Source: Atherinomorus stipes
Taxonomy: Eukaryota > Chordata > Actinopteri > Atheriniformes > Atherinidae
DNA length: 64,000 nt
Reading direction: 5' to 3'
NCBI GenBank assembly: GCA_023101725.1
Contig: JALJCO010003910.1
Location: 62,001-126,000, forward strand
Shown piece after piece: positions 22,866 through 32,705 of the stretch. The notes beneath the pieces were generated by a model. The model was given only the letters and a program-made list of their open reading frames with translations, made no database searches and was not told where the DNA came from. Both the position numbers and the translations under genes were made by a program. Position 1 is the stretch's first letter, and each line of letters begins with the position of its first letter.

Positions 22866-24653
22866 ATTTCTTGTCGACATGAAATGCAAAAATTCAATCA
22901 ATTGCAAAGAGACCAAACATCAAATGTCTGGCTTTCTCGTTGTCTGGAATGAAATAAAATTCAAAGTAAATGTAAGAATCCCTGATTCTTTTTCTAAACT
23001 CGTTCTGAGATGGCATTGTACGCTGGATGATAAGTTATTAACGTCAAATCTGTTGAATCACTTGATGGTTTATGTGAGATGAACAGAGAATCACCATTCA
23101 CCACTACAAAAGCCAGGAACCTGTACATTTTTACTGGTAATTAAAGCTGTAATTAAAAACATTGAAAGACTTGATCCTGCTAAAGTGGTGCCGTTATTAA
23201 TCGCAGTATTTGTTGGGAACGACATAGAGGATAAGCATTTGGGAAGTGTGGTGCAAGTTCAGGAGAAAGACAACCCTAGAGCACACAGGCACCTGCATGC
23301 TACCCTAGCAGCCCTGCTCTCTCGTTTTAATAGCTTTTAGATTGTATTCTGACTGTACACAAATCAGATAAATGCACTAGCTTAGGCCATGCCTGGAGAC
23401 ACACTGCACATCAGAGAGATGCTGTAGTGATCTGCTGCTTTTAAGCTGGCAAAACTGCATGCATAAATCAGAGGCAGAACAGAGGAAGAGAGGAGGGCAA
23501 CGGGTGGTTGAAAGGTGGGTAAAAGGGCCAAACAAGACACCAGCAGATGTCTCAGGAAAATGCAAAGCTATAGCAATAAAAAAATTTGTAAAGGCCCACA
23601 TTTATTATGTGCATGTCGTTTCACGGATGCAGCTCACGGTCATACATCTTTATGGGTGCACTCACACACTCACACTCCCAGTGGACAGAGCAAAACACTT
23701 AAAACCTCGCTCTCCCTCCTGTACTCACCTGACAGCTCGCCATTTTTCAGAGCATTTCAGCAGCTCTGCCTCACTTTCTCCCTCCCTGCACACTTAAAGA
23801 TCCCTCGGCTCTCATTAAGTGATTCCTTTGCAGCAGCTGGACACAATAAGTGAGTGTTTCTTCTTCTTTCAGTCTACTTTCAATCAATTTTTAACCATGT
23901 CCTATGCATGTCCTCTGACCCCGTTGCAACCTCTCCCCCCCCCCTCTACCTCACCAACGCTTCGTCTTTTCATTTATTGAAACAACAGGGCAAAACATGG
24001 CAGCACTATTCAAAAAAACAGAACAAAAAAAACTAATCTAATTTTGTTTCTTAAAAACTGGACATGCATTGTATTTTTTGATCGTCATTATGGACAATTT
24101 CCAAGAAAACTACATGTGTGATTAATTCATGCTGCTGGTGAATGTAGCTGTGATGCTTTCTGCAGAGCGTCCAAACAATCAGCACCTTTCTCATTACTCT
24201 GAGTCAAACCTGTAAAAGGTTTTTTGTGGGTAACAGAAAAGATTTAAAATGTGCATGCACACGCGTGATTCTTTAAGTGTATTTTTTTATCCTTGTGCCT
24301 TCACCCAAAATCCAGTTCAAAGCTTGCTAATGCACCATGGATCATTAGACAAACATACTGATTACAGAAATGAACGATGACTGCCGTTTTGCCCCATTGT
24401 GCATGCGTGTACATGCATTTATGTGCAGTCATGTGTGTTCAGATGCTCGGGGAGAGGTCATTTCAGAGAGTCACTCTGTAGGCAACAAATAGGATGTCCA
24501 TTAGTGGCACAGTATTGGTAATATGACACAGGGGTTACAGCTAGGGATTACAGCGCCATCCTAAACCTCCTCATCAGCTTGCACTCAAGGTCAATTGCAT
24601 TTAAGTACTGGCAGAGAATCCTGGTTTTTGCACCAGCATATAGAAACATACTG
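22866..24653. other. Non-coding, no gene seen
   Basis: No recognisable gene. The ORFs at 23459-23850 (up to 112 codons in two overlapping plus frames) have low-complexity, random-looking translations and no domain. A C run lies at 23935-23944. Confidence 0.4.
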
Positions 24654-24690
24654 TATGTGTATTTTCTTATCCAAGAAGAAAATACACATA
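24654..24690. repeat. Perfect hairpin, 15-bp arms
   Basis: TATGTGTATTTTCTT (24654-24668), a 7-base loop, then its exact reverse complement (24676-24690). Only 21 bp separate it from the next hairpin. Seen directly. Confidence 0.9.
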
Positions 24691-24710
24691 CTAGATGATG
24701 GTTGTACTAG

Positions 24711-24749
24711 GAGAAGTACCAGTGGCTGATGGCTGCACTGGTACTTCTC
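24711..24749. repeat. Perfect hairpin, 14-bp arms
   Basis: GAGAAGTACCAGTG (24711-24724), loop GCTGATGGCTG, then the exact reverse complement CACTGGTACTTCTC (24736-24749). Shorter than a usual vertebrate pre-miRNA stem. Could be part of a decayed foldback element. Confidence 0.9.
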
Positions 24750-25189
24750 AGTCTGCAATAACCTTCAGTCTCAGTTCTTTTCTGCCTCTAAATAGCCTTT
24801 TTTGTTGCTACTTAACCTCCATTTTAAACACCCTAGCTTAGATTTTAGTTTCTGTTACTGATTAATTACCAAATTGACCCTTAGAAATTTGTAACACTCT
24901 TAAACCATCTTACTCCTTAATTCCATTGCTCTCGCTGATCTCTCTTCAAGTGGTGAATAAACCCTAATCGCGTTGCCAGAGAAAAAAATTGCCAGTTTCA
25001 GTTTTTAGAAACTATTATCAGGTACATTTAGTATGCTTCTCAGTGGGGAGGGCTCAATGTAACTGCCTCCCACCACATCGTGGGAATGTTTCAAATAGAA
25101 CGTGAAGACTTTTGAAAGGTTACACCAACAGTAAGTACAGTGTTTGACAAATTCTAACCAAATCTAACCTGCATTTAGTCAGATTTTTT
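24750..25189. other. Non-coding, no gene seen
   Basis: No gene. Sequence from about 25110 may already be the outer end of the family A copy that follows. Confidence 0.35.
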
Positions 25190-25655
25190 CGTCTTCTTTT
25201 TTTGTAGAAATGAAAATTAGAAGTTACTGAAGCAACACTACATAGTTTTCCAACATTAAAGCAGATTTTGTCAGTGAAGCGCCCCCTAATGATGGCTAAT
25301 TCAGCATCCATGTTGCATCCTCTCTGTACTCTCACTTCTTTCCACTCAGTGAAAGTCAACCTGATGTCTCTTTCTTTCTTTCTTGTTTCTCTCATAGTGT
25401 CCTCTTGTATTTATTGCATGAAACAGTCATGGTGCATGTTCAATACAGCCAGTGTGTTGATATATACAGTATGAATCGCTACCATGTGATGTCGTGTGTA
25501 AAGCAAAACTCATCTGTAAAGTGACACAGCACCTCAGAAGTAAAACTTGTGAAGTGCGGCTTCTCAATCTCAGGACACTGCTGGTGATGGATGTGGGAAT
25601 ATAAAACATAAATGTCACTGTGTCACCAAAATGAGTCACAAGCATATTTTTTAAG
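25190..25655 (-). mobile_element. Family A MITE copy, minus strand
   Basis: Matches, on the minus strand, the roughly 470-bp family also present at 48280-48735 and 60378-60849. Shared landmarks read in inverse: AAAATATGC then GACTCATTTTG at its start, the GAGAAG/CTCAG block near the middle, and GGGGGCGCTTCACTGA, TATGTAGTG near its end. No coding capacity. Its start abuts the start of the plus-strand copy at about 25656, forming a head-to-head inverted pair. Confidence 0.6.
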
Positions 25656-26600
25656 GTAGGAAAGTTTCATAGCGTAAAATCTATGCTTCTGACTTGTTCT
25701 GAAAGCACAGCAAGGCTCCAGAGTGCGATCAAAAATTTGCTCAGCCCAACTAGCTTTTTTTTCTTGGTCGCACCGGTGCGCCTAATATTTCTCCAAATGT
25801 GTCTGCGTGCTCTGCGTTTATTTCCCTCCTTACCGGAGCTCAGAGAATAACACTTTCATAAAGCACACAAAGGGCGGGTCATCTCTGATTGGCTCTGATC
25901 CACCCTGAACACGGTGTTAGTTTGAAATAAAGACCAACAGGTGCACGTTAGACTGCAGTGCAGAAGAACTGCAGTCTACAGAACGACACATTGGAAACCT
26001 GCGGATGTTTTGTTTTCTAAAGACAAACAGTTTTCTGAACCTCATTATTGTTCACAATAACTTCAATAACCATCAATGTAAAAATGATCAATAGAAAATA
26101 CTGGATCAAAGGGACCTGATGACAGCCATGCTGAAAAAGCTGTGGTGCACCTAAACTTCTCTGTTGGTGCACCCAAATAAAATAGTTAGGTGCACCAGTG
26201 CAACCAGTGCTGAAAGTTAGACTGGAGCCCTGCACAGTGACATTCATTTTGCACATTCCTGGATTCCTTATTGTCCTGCAGCATCCTGTGGCTGAGAATC
26301 TGCACTGCACGAGTTCATGTTCCAGCGAGTAGCGTCAGGTGTCAGCACCTGGATATCAACACATTGTGCACTTTGACTGCTGATCCAGCAAAGAAATTAC
26401 AGAGGGCATCATCAGAGGAAGCAAGGAAAAGAGAGAGAAAGTGACAAGCAAGAAACAAGAGTCAATGACAGACTGGCTTTTACTCGCTGGAAGGAGCTCA
26501 GAGAAGAGACAGGATGTAAGATGGATGTCGAACTGGCCTTCATCATGGGACGCCAACTGAAAATCTTACATGGTTCACTTTAGTAGCTTGTTTTTTGAGT
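25656..26600 (+). mobile_element. Family A MITE copy, plus strand, split by a hAT element
   Basis: The start (AAAATCTATGCTTCTGACTTG, close to the 48.3-kb copy) runs to 25712. After the inserted element it resumes at 26232 with CACAGTGACATTCATTTTGCAC and continues to AGGATGTAAGATGGATG near 26526, parallel to the 60.4-kb copy. Divergence is high, so this is an old copy that was later used as a target. Confidence 0.55.
25713..26231. mobile_element. Non-autonomous hAT-like element nested in family A
   Basis: 519 bp. Left end AGGCTCCAGAGTGCGA; the right end inverted reads AGGGCTCCAGTCTAAC. Flanks GCACAGCA (25705-25712) and GCACAGTG (26232-26239) agree at 6 of 8 positions and correspond to a single GGCACA stretch in uninterrupted family A copies. 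The interior has GGTGCACC/GGTGCAC repeats and no transposase. ORFs in it are short. Confidence 0.65.
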
Positions 26601-27058
26601 CATAAGCACAGAAATCCAGAAAGCAAAGTGGCCATTCTAGGTAGTGCTCCTTAGTGGTTTTTGCTCCAACACAGCAAACAGTGCTGGTGAGATTTTTTAG
26701 ACTTGATTGTTCGTTGCTTTTCTCTCTCCTCTCTCTCTCGTTTCCAGTCTTTATTACTTTGAACTAAATTGTTAGTGCAGGTTGCAAAAAACGTCAATCT
26801 CAATGCTGATACGTGTCCATACTCTGTAAGCCACCGTGGTTGTTACTCTGCATGTTGCACTTTAGAAACAGCGTTCTTGTTAGCCCCTGCAGTATTTTCA
26901 CCTCTTGTATTACATGATTCACTGTGTATTTGATCACTTCAGGTGCCGTTCAAATGGTGCTTTTTTTCACCACATCAAATTTTAAGAAACACACCTCTGT
27001 CCACATATACTTTGGATTGCATCTTGGCTAAAAAGGATCCGCCATTGATTTGCTCTGA
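26601..27058. other. Non-coding, pyrimidine tract
   Basis: A strong polypyrimidine tract ending in TTTCCAG (26705-26747) looks like a splice acceptor, but all three frames after it close within about 30 bases and no donor fits. No gene called. Confidence 0.4.
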
Positions 27059-27652
27059 ATGGATCAAAATCTTGTTTCCTCTGCTCGACTGGCCGAGCCG
27101 CATCCCGACTGGCAGGCAGTGAGAAATCCCAACATTAGCTCTCCTTTGACTCTATCTGGCACAGTGAACATCAGCCAATCAGGAAAGCAGATTTCCACTG
27201 GGGGGTGGAGTTGGTGTGAGGGGAGGCGAACAAATCAAAGCCAAGACGAGGGAGGGGGTCATACCGAGGTCACAGATGATCTCAGTGAATCTCTTCACAC
27301 AAAGTCATCAAAGCCTCATTATTCCTTTTGCTCCGGTCCACTTGGGCAAATTAGCTTCACCGATCAGGTGTGTGTACATGCATGTGTGTGTGTGTTTCAG
27401 CCTAATTTGTGGCATGGTGAATTAGTTTGTCTATGCCTGCGTGCATACATGTATGCACAGGTGCTAATTGTGCTTAAAGCCATTGAAAGAAGCAAGCAGC
27501 ACCTGCGGTCAGATGTTGTCGAGGAAAAGGGCACATCATCAAAAAGTGCATCATCAAACAGAAGCAACACAATGACAAGAATTAGGAACGAGGGAGATAG
27601 AGATGAAGACGAGGGAGAGGATGGGGATGAAAACTGTACTTACACCTTGTGA
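27059..27652 (+). other. 197-codon ORF of uncertain reality
   Basis: The longest ORF outside transposons and homopurine DNA. Starts MDQNLVSSARLAEPHPDWQA and ends in an acidic tail (DRDEDEGEDGDENCTYTL). The middle includes a run of Cys/Val codons produced by a TG-rich stretch near 27370-27400, which suggests simple sequence rather than protein. I recognise no domain, signal peptide or membrane segment. No clear splice sites or promoter mark it. It may be chance, or the segment could be conserved non-coding DNA, since its nucleotide complexity is higher than that of its surroundings. Confidence 0.15.
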
Positions 27653-28611
27653 GCTATTTTTACTTCTCCTTTTTTACATATTTCTCATGTATGTCAGCAA
27701 CAGACAGAGGAACAGATGATCAATAAACAAAAAAGGCAAGTTTATTTATCTTAAAAACCATCGCCGGCACAAGCAGAACCACTGGGCGTAACATTCGTCA
27801 CGGACCAACAGCCTCTTCTGCAATTTGCATATTACTGTTTGCATAATACACGTAGGTTTGTGTGTCTAATTACAGTTTAACAAGCATCAAAACTGCTTGC
27901 GTCTCGCCTCTGTTTGGGGAGTTGATCCAGTCGTTTGCAGAGCGTCCATATGTGTTTATGTTTTTATTTGGGTGTTTTTATGAAAGCATGTGAACCAGCT
28001 GACCTTTAAGGCAGCGGAGGGAGGGGAAAAAAATCAGGGGTGCACACAAATAAACGCACGAAACACAGAGGAGGTGTCATACTGAGTTAGACGATAGCTT
28101 TTGCAGATGGAAGGTTCATATATCAGGGGAGCATGTAAAACACTCATCGGGCTGTGATAAAGGCCACTGTTACGCTGCTTTGTGCTGTAAGTCACTCGGT
28201 AACTGCTGCACCCATTTTTTTACATACATACATACACCCACATGACATGAATGAAAACTGAGCCTTAATGGGTACAAAATCACCCAATGCATCTCTCTCA
28301 TGCATCAGCCGGGGGGGTTGGCTGCTCTCTGATAATCAATGTTTCCTGACAGATGTGCGAAAGATAAATGCAAACTAAATGTGATCAACTGCCAGCATTT
28401 CTGTTTTTCTCTTGTCAAAATATAAAAAAGACTGCAGCAAACTATGCCCACATTTTCTGACCACATGTATATTCGGCATATACCAATTAAATGGGGAGAG
28501 TCTGCAGCGTAAATGTCAAGAAGACCTGCACGACTCCCAGCGGAGAGAGACGGAAGAAGGAGAGGTGAGGGACAACATAACACTAATTGGTGGATGGGTG
28601 CAAAGAAGCAC
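27653..28611. other. Non-coding, no gene seen; octamer-like motifs
   Basis: The stretch 27750-27920 is unusually complex and contains CAATTTGCATAT (an octamer-type site) close to GTTTGCATAA. A regulatory element is possible but not shown. The rest is ordinary. Confidence 0.3.
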
Positions 28612-30056
28612 TTAGGGCCTGATTTACAAAGACTCCAAATTGCGAGTCTAATGTCTTTGCCTCGCAAAAAAAATAGCGTGCGCTGTCATTTTAGCGTTTG
28701 CGGGTGATCTACAAAGATTACACGCGCAATCTGTAACAGGCGCAAACAGCAGGATTTAAATGAGGATTTAGCGTGCGCTCTCCCTGCGCCACGGAAAGTT
28801 CAGAAGAGCATGTGGTAAACGCAAAATGAAATTCATCCTGATAGAGAGATGTTAGTTTCAGAGATATAATGAGGCAAATAAAAAACAGAATATAAGATAA
28901 ATATGAAGAGTTCATTTGCAAAAAAAGACAAACGCCATTTAGAAAAAACGGAGTTAACTGCTTTTGCAAATAAACTCTTCATTTACTTTTTGAATATTTT
29001 CAGAAAATCAAGCTCACATGAAGTGGAGGGTTTTAATGATGTAAAATGGAGATAGGACGTTTGTACCCGACAGCAACAAAAGCAGTTAACTCCGTTTTTC
29101 CACAGTGGCGTTTGTCTGTTTTTGCAAATGAACTCTTCATAATAACTATAAATAAAAATAATGCAGCAGGTTTCAATGTGGGTCGTAAGAAGAGGCCAGT
29201 TTAAGGACATGGATAAGGACACGCTGTTGAAGATGATCTGATATTACGCACAGACTGCGCGCTCTTTGGCACAATGCCAGGCGCGGGACCTGCGTAATTG
29301 CCCCCCACCCCATGCAAAACTCAGTAAAAAAATAGTATCATTAGTTTGTGCGACGTTACTGGTTATTTTCACTGAGTTTTTTGTGGGGTGGGGGCCAACT
29401 TCACGCAGGAAAGCAACCTCAGAGCAGCAGCAGTTGCTGGGGTGTGGAGGAGCAGGAGATGATTTTAATTTAAAAACATGCCATTGGCAAAAAGTAAAAG
29501 AAAATAAAAAGACATAATTAATGTCAGCTTTAACTACCATGATGCTGCAGCTGCAGATGTTCTGGTTCATGTCTAGAATAACCCGTGTTTAACAGTGATG
29601 TTGATTGTTATTCAATTAAATAATGAAAACTTGACGTGTCGCCTGAACACATCATGAGAAATGATTCTGACCCGATGTCTGCAGTCCTGTGTGCAGCATT
29701 CTTTCAGCCATCAGTGCGTAAAGCTGCCAGTTATACCTGCTTTTCAGACGTGCTAAATTACACGCAATCTTTTGCCCCCGCTTTCCTTTGAACAGTTGAT
29801 AGATCATATTGCGCGTGTTAAACTGAGCGTTTGCATAGTCTCCTCCCAATATTTTGCGCCTTCTGGCAGAAACGCCCAGTTTTGCATATTCATCTGCAGC
29901 AGATGCGCAAAATGGACAGCGGCGCTATTTTGCCCCTTGACAGGCGCAAACCTCCTTTTGCCCTGCTTTGTAAATCAGCTCTGGCGGATTATTGCGTGCG
30001 TAATGAAGATAGCGCCTGTTTTAACAAGCGCAAACCTTTCGTAAATCGGGCCCTAA
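28612..30056. mobile_element. Family B non-autonomous DNA transposon, copy 1
   Basis: Left end TTAGGGCCTGATTTAC; the right end inverted reads TTAGGGCCCGATTTAC. The body is rich in GCGCAAA/TTTGCGC and ACGCGCAAT motifs in both orientations. A second copy lies at 61014-62188 in the same orientation and is alignable by eye over most of its length, for example GTTTGCGGGTGATCTACAAA and CATGATGCTGCAGCTGCAG. No transposase ORF. No 8-bp duplication was found, so superfamily is uncertain (hAT-like by end style). Longer than copy 2 mainly through a nested insertion at 28904-29139. Confidence 0.75.
28904..29139. mobile_element. Nested long-TIR MITE inside family B copy 1
   Basis: Left arm starts TGAAGAGTTCATTTGCAAAA and continues through GACAAACGCCA and CGGAGTTAACTGC; the right arm is its inverse, ending TTTTGCAAATGAACTCTTCA. 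The arms are about 60 bp each. A third partial copy of the end motif (GCAAATAAACTCTTCAT) sits next to the left arm at about 28964-28981. The corresponding site in copy 2 (near 61290) lacks the insert, which fixes the boundaries to within a few A/T bases. The target duplication is too AT-rich to define. Confidence 0.8.
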
Positions 30057-31590
30057 GAGTTTTGACAATGAGAAATGTCGTCACGTAAAATTTTCTTCTC
30101 ATCTTCTCTTTCTCCCTCCTCTTCCACGTCGTCCCTCACTAATTGCCTGACGTGATAATATCCTGGAGTGTGTTGGCATGGCTGCCTGCGACGAGCGTTG
30201 ACATCAAACCACTGTGAGCCGTGTGGTCGCCCCTGGCGATGATGTGATGTTTTGACCTGCATGCATACAAACTCTCTTTTTCTTTCTTTCTACCAATTCC
30301 CTCCCCCTCTGCTCCACCCATCCATCAAAATTTCGGACATTTTATTAATTTTAGACTCATTTTTCTCTCCATCTCTGCCGCCCCTAACATTATACCTACC
30401 CTTGAGCACACACAAGGGTCGGGAAGTCAGGGAAAACTATGATAAGTGGATGAATGCGAAAAATGCCACTTGAGTAATAATGAAAGGATGAAATGCCAAT
30501 GTGTGTGCGTTAGCTATGTGTGCTATGCTTTGGTACTCCTGCTTATAGGGCCGTTAAAGTTTAGAAGACACAACAGAGAAAAACAGAAAGTCACAAAGAC
30601 TTACACAGTCAAACAAAAGAAGAACAGCAATAATAAAGAAGCAAAGTCAAAAGAGAGACAACTTGTTTTCTCTCCTACTGAGATCCATCTGCAAGCTGTG
30701 GAATTGTTTTATGCCGTCTTTCCTGCTTGGCTTGTACCCCCAAAGCTATACAGGGATTAGTGAAGAATTTGTTCTGTGAAGCTCCTGTTGTAATACGTGG
30801 ATGTGATCTAAAAGAATCTATCTCAATGCATTAAGACCTGAGGGAAAGTTCTGTTAAGAGTGAGAAAAAGAAAAAATAACAAAGAGATAAAGATATCTGA
30901 TAAAGGCAGCTGCTTTAGCATTCTCCCTATTAAGTCATAGTGTTAGATCTCACTTAGTCTATAAAATGACAACAACGGTGTAAAAAAAAATGGAGCTGCT
31001 GTTTCCAACATGTTCCCTGGCAACTTCGATAAGCCGTTAAACTTGCATTTGCAATTACAGCAAAGTGTGTGTGTTGGTATTTTATAGAGATTGTATTGGT
31101 ATCAAATATTGTTCTGCTATTATGCAAAGGCTGACTGAGGACATGTTTTCTCTCAGACATTATCTGATGCTACAGCTCCTACCTTGTTACTTAGTAACGT
31201 GGAACTTTGCTGTCGCCTCCTCTGAGTGTTTGTGAAGAGGTATGGTTGATTTCTACCTCTTGCCTATTAGTGTGTTTCTCGTTTTCTTTCTTTATTAAGG
31301 AGAACATACACTTTATTTTCCTTCTCCCTTTGTGTGATACCTGAATTACAGTGTCTAAAGTCAAGTGAGTCAAACCTCTGTTCTGAACTGAACCGCATTT
31401 GTTGTCCAATCTTTCACCTATCACTTACCTCAATCATCATGTAGCATACCCTTATAATACTTAAATGGAAACTAGTCTGACACCTGCTTTAGTTAGAATC
31501 AACAATCATTCTTAATTTATTTTCTTAAGCTGCTTCTGCAAACTCTGACACACACCAGACCAGAGGCAAACTAAAAATCTATAATGTCGA
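30057..31590. other. Non-coding, no gene seen
   Basis: No recognisable gene. The 104-codon ORF at 30446-30760 is Lys-rich, lacks any motif, and is probably chance. Confidence 0.4.
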
Positions 31591-31599
31591 GGGACTTTT

Positions 31600-31801
31600 T
31601 TTTTTTTTAAAGGATTTTTGGGCACTAGTGGCCTTTATATGACAGTGTATAGTGACAGCAAAGGGGCAGAGAGAGTGGGGAGTGACATGCAGCAAAGGGA
31701 CCTGGACCGGGAATTGAACTGGGGCCGACTGCGCTGAGGAGCTGTAGCCTCTGTTCATGGGGCGGCTGCTCAACCAACTGAGCTAATCACCGTCCTGTTG
31801 G
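31600..31801 (-). mobile_element. tRNA-derived SINE, minus strand, with target duplication
   Basis: Read on the minus strand: a tRNA-like head with an A-box (TAGCTCAGTTGG, 31774-31785) and a B-box (GTTCAATTCCC, 31709-31719), then a unique body (TGCATGTCACTCCCCACTC) and an A-rich tail, visible as the T run near 31600. These boxes are the internal RNA polymerase III promoter. SINEs are moved by a LINE's reverse transcriptase. Flanking GGGACTTTT occurs at 31591-31599 and 31802-31810, a 9-bp target duplication that marks a complete insertion. Confidence 0.88.
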
Positions 31802-31808
31802 GGGACTT

Positions 31809-32275
31809 TTAAGGCCCATTTACAGTATACTCCCTTACGTATGTAAATAGCAATGTCCGTTATAAATGTCACCACGTGTCACCGCCTTCATGCTTCCTGT
31901 GCTTTACGTTGCCATGGTCTTTCATCCACTAGTCTGCAGTGCTGAGTTTGGAGTTCACTTGTTTACAACCACCCAACACACTCACGCAGCCTTTGTTCAA
32001 AAGCTATAACTGTACAGCTGTGGTCTTCTTACCTGTCTTTTTTCCTACTGTTTGCCCTCTTCTTCTGTTTTTTCCTTTCGCTGGTTGCATTTCAACAATA
32101 CAGCTAAACATTGACCCCACGATTTCCGGTGTATTGCTCCGTCTTCTGCGTCGAGTAATGGACAAGACTGAAGACCTCTGAAAACGCCCGAAATTACGGA
32201 TGTAACCGACGCAAGCATGGATGAAACCATCCATCTGCACATCTGTCTTCTGCGTTGAGCATAAATGGACCTTTA
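31809..32275. mobile_element. MITE with TTAAGGCCCATTTA ends
   Basis: Left end TTAAGGCCCATTTACAG; the right end inverted reads TAAAGGTCCATTTATGC. The left end coincides with the right target duplication of the SINE, so the SINE inserted at or just outside this element's end. CpG-rich interior, no transposase. Confidence 0.55.
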
Positions 32276-32529
32276 GGCTATGTTAGCACTGCAGGTCTTG
32301 ATGCTCAAATCCGATGTTTTACCGAAATCCAATTGTGTGGTCGTTCATATTATCATTTACATGTGACCTCCATCAGACTTCAGTATGAACTGTACATGGC
32401 TCTAAAGTGATTCACATGTGCACAGGAAGATGTGACATCATAAATATGGATGCTACACATGTTAGCATGCATGGGTTTCGAAGTTGAAGTGGACTTAGGA
32501 CCACATACAAAAGAGGCCTGGGTTAGATT
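32276..32529. mobile_element. MITE fragment (CACTGCAGGTCTTGATGCTC family)
   Basis: Begins TATGTTAGCACTGCAGGTC, continues with TCAAATCCGATGTTTTACCG, and near the end has GGCCTGGGTTAGATTTTAAA. These are phrases I know from a common fish DNA transposon. Its right end is replaced by the family A fragment that follows. Confidence 0.4.
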
Positions 32530-32705
32530 TTAAAAAATTGGGAGTCAGCTGCAATGTCACAGTCGCATCCCGGTTGCACAAGTTCAGTTTCTCAGCCTTG
32601 GGACGCCAGTGGGGCAGTGATGGCTCGAGAAATGCACATAATAAATGTTGCGGTGCCATCCAAACGATGCAGAAACCATATTTTTTAAGGTTGAAAAGTT
32701 AAGTT
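32530..32705 (-). mobile_element. Family A MITE fragment, minus strand
   Basis: Minus-strand 5' half of family A: inverse of AAAAAATATGG, a GATGGCACC stretch and GCCACTGGGGCG-like text, including TTGGGACGCCAGTGGGGCAG and TTCTCAGCC, which parallel CCAATGGCGTCCCAAGG at 48.38 kb. The other half is missing. Confidence 0.5.

Noticed and set aside
23459..23853. Two overlapping 112-codon plus ORFs
   Set aside because: Two frames open over the same DNA with random-looking text, no splice or promoter support, and no domain. Consistent with a locally stop-poor stretch.
26705..26790. Very strong polypyrimidine tract ending TTTCCAG
   Set aside because: All frames after it close within about 30 bases and no donor follows, so it is not an internal coding exon.
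27370..27410. TG-rich stretch as a microsatellite
   Set aside because: Only a few consecutive TG units with interruptions, so too short and degenerate to call.
28305..28667. 120-codon minus ORF
   Set aside because: Runs across the left end of a family B transposon and has no domain.
31696..31790. tRNA gene on the minus strand (A-box and B-box present)
   Set aside because: The head cannot form a full cloverleaf and is followed by a SINE body and tail with a target duplication, so it is a SINE, not a tRNA gene.
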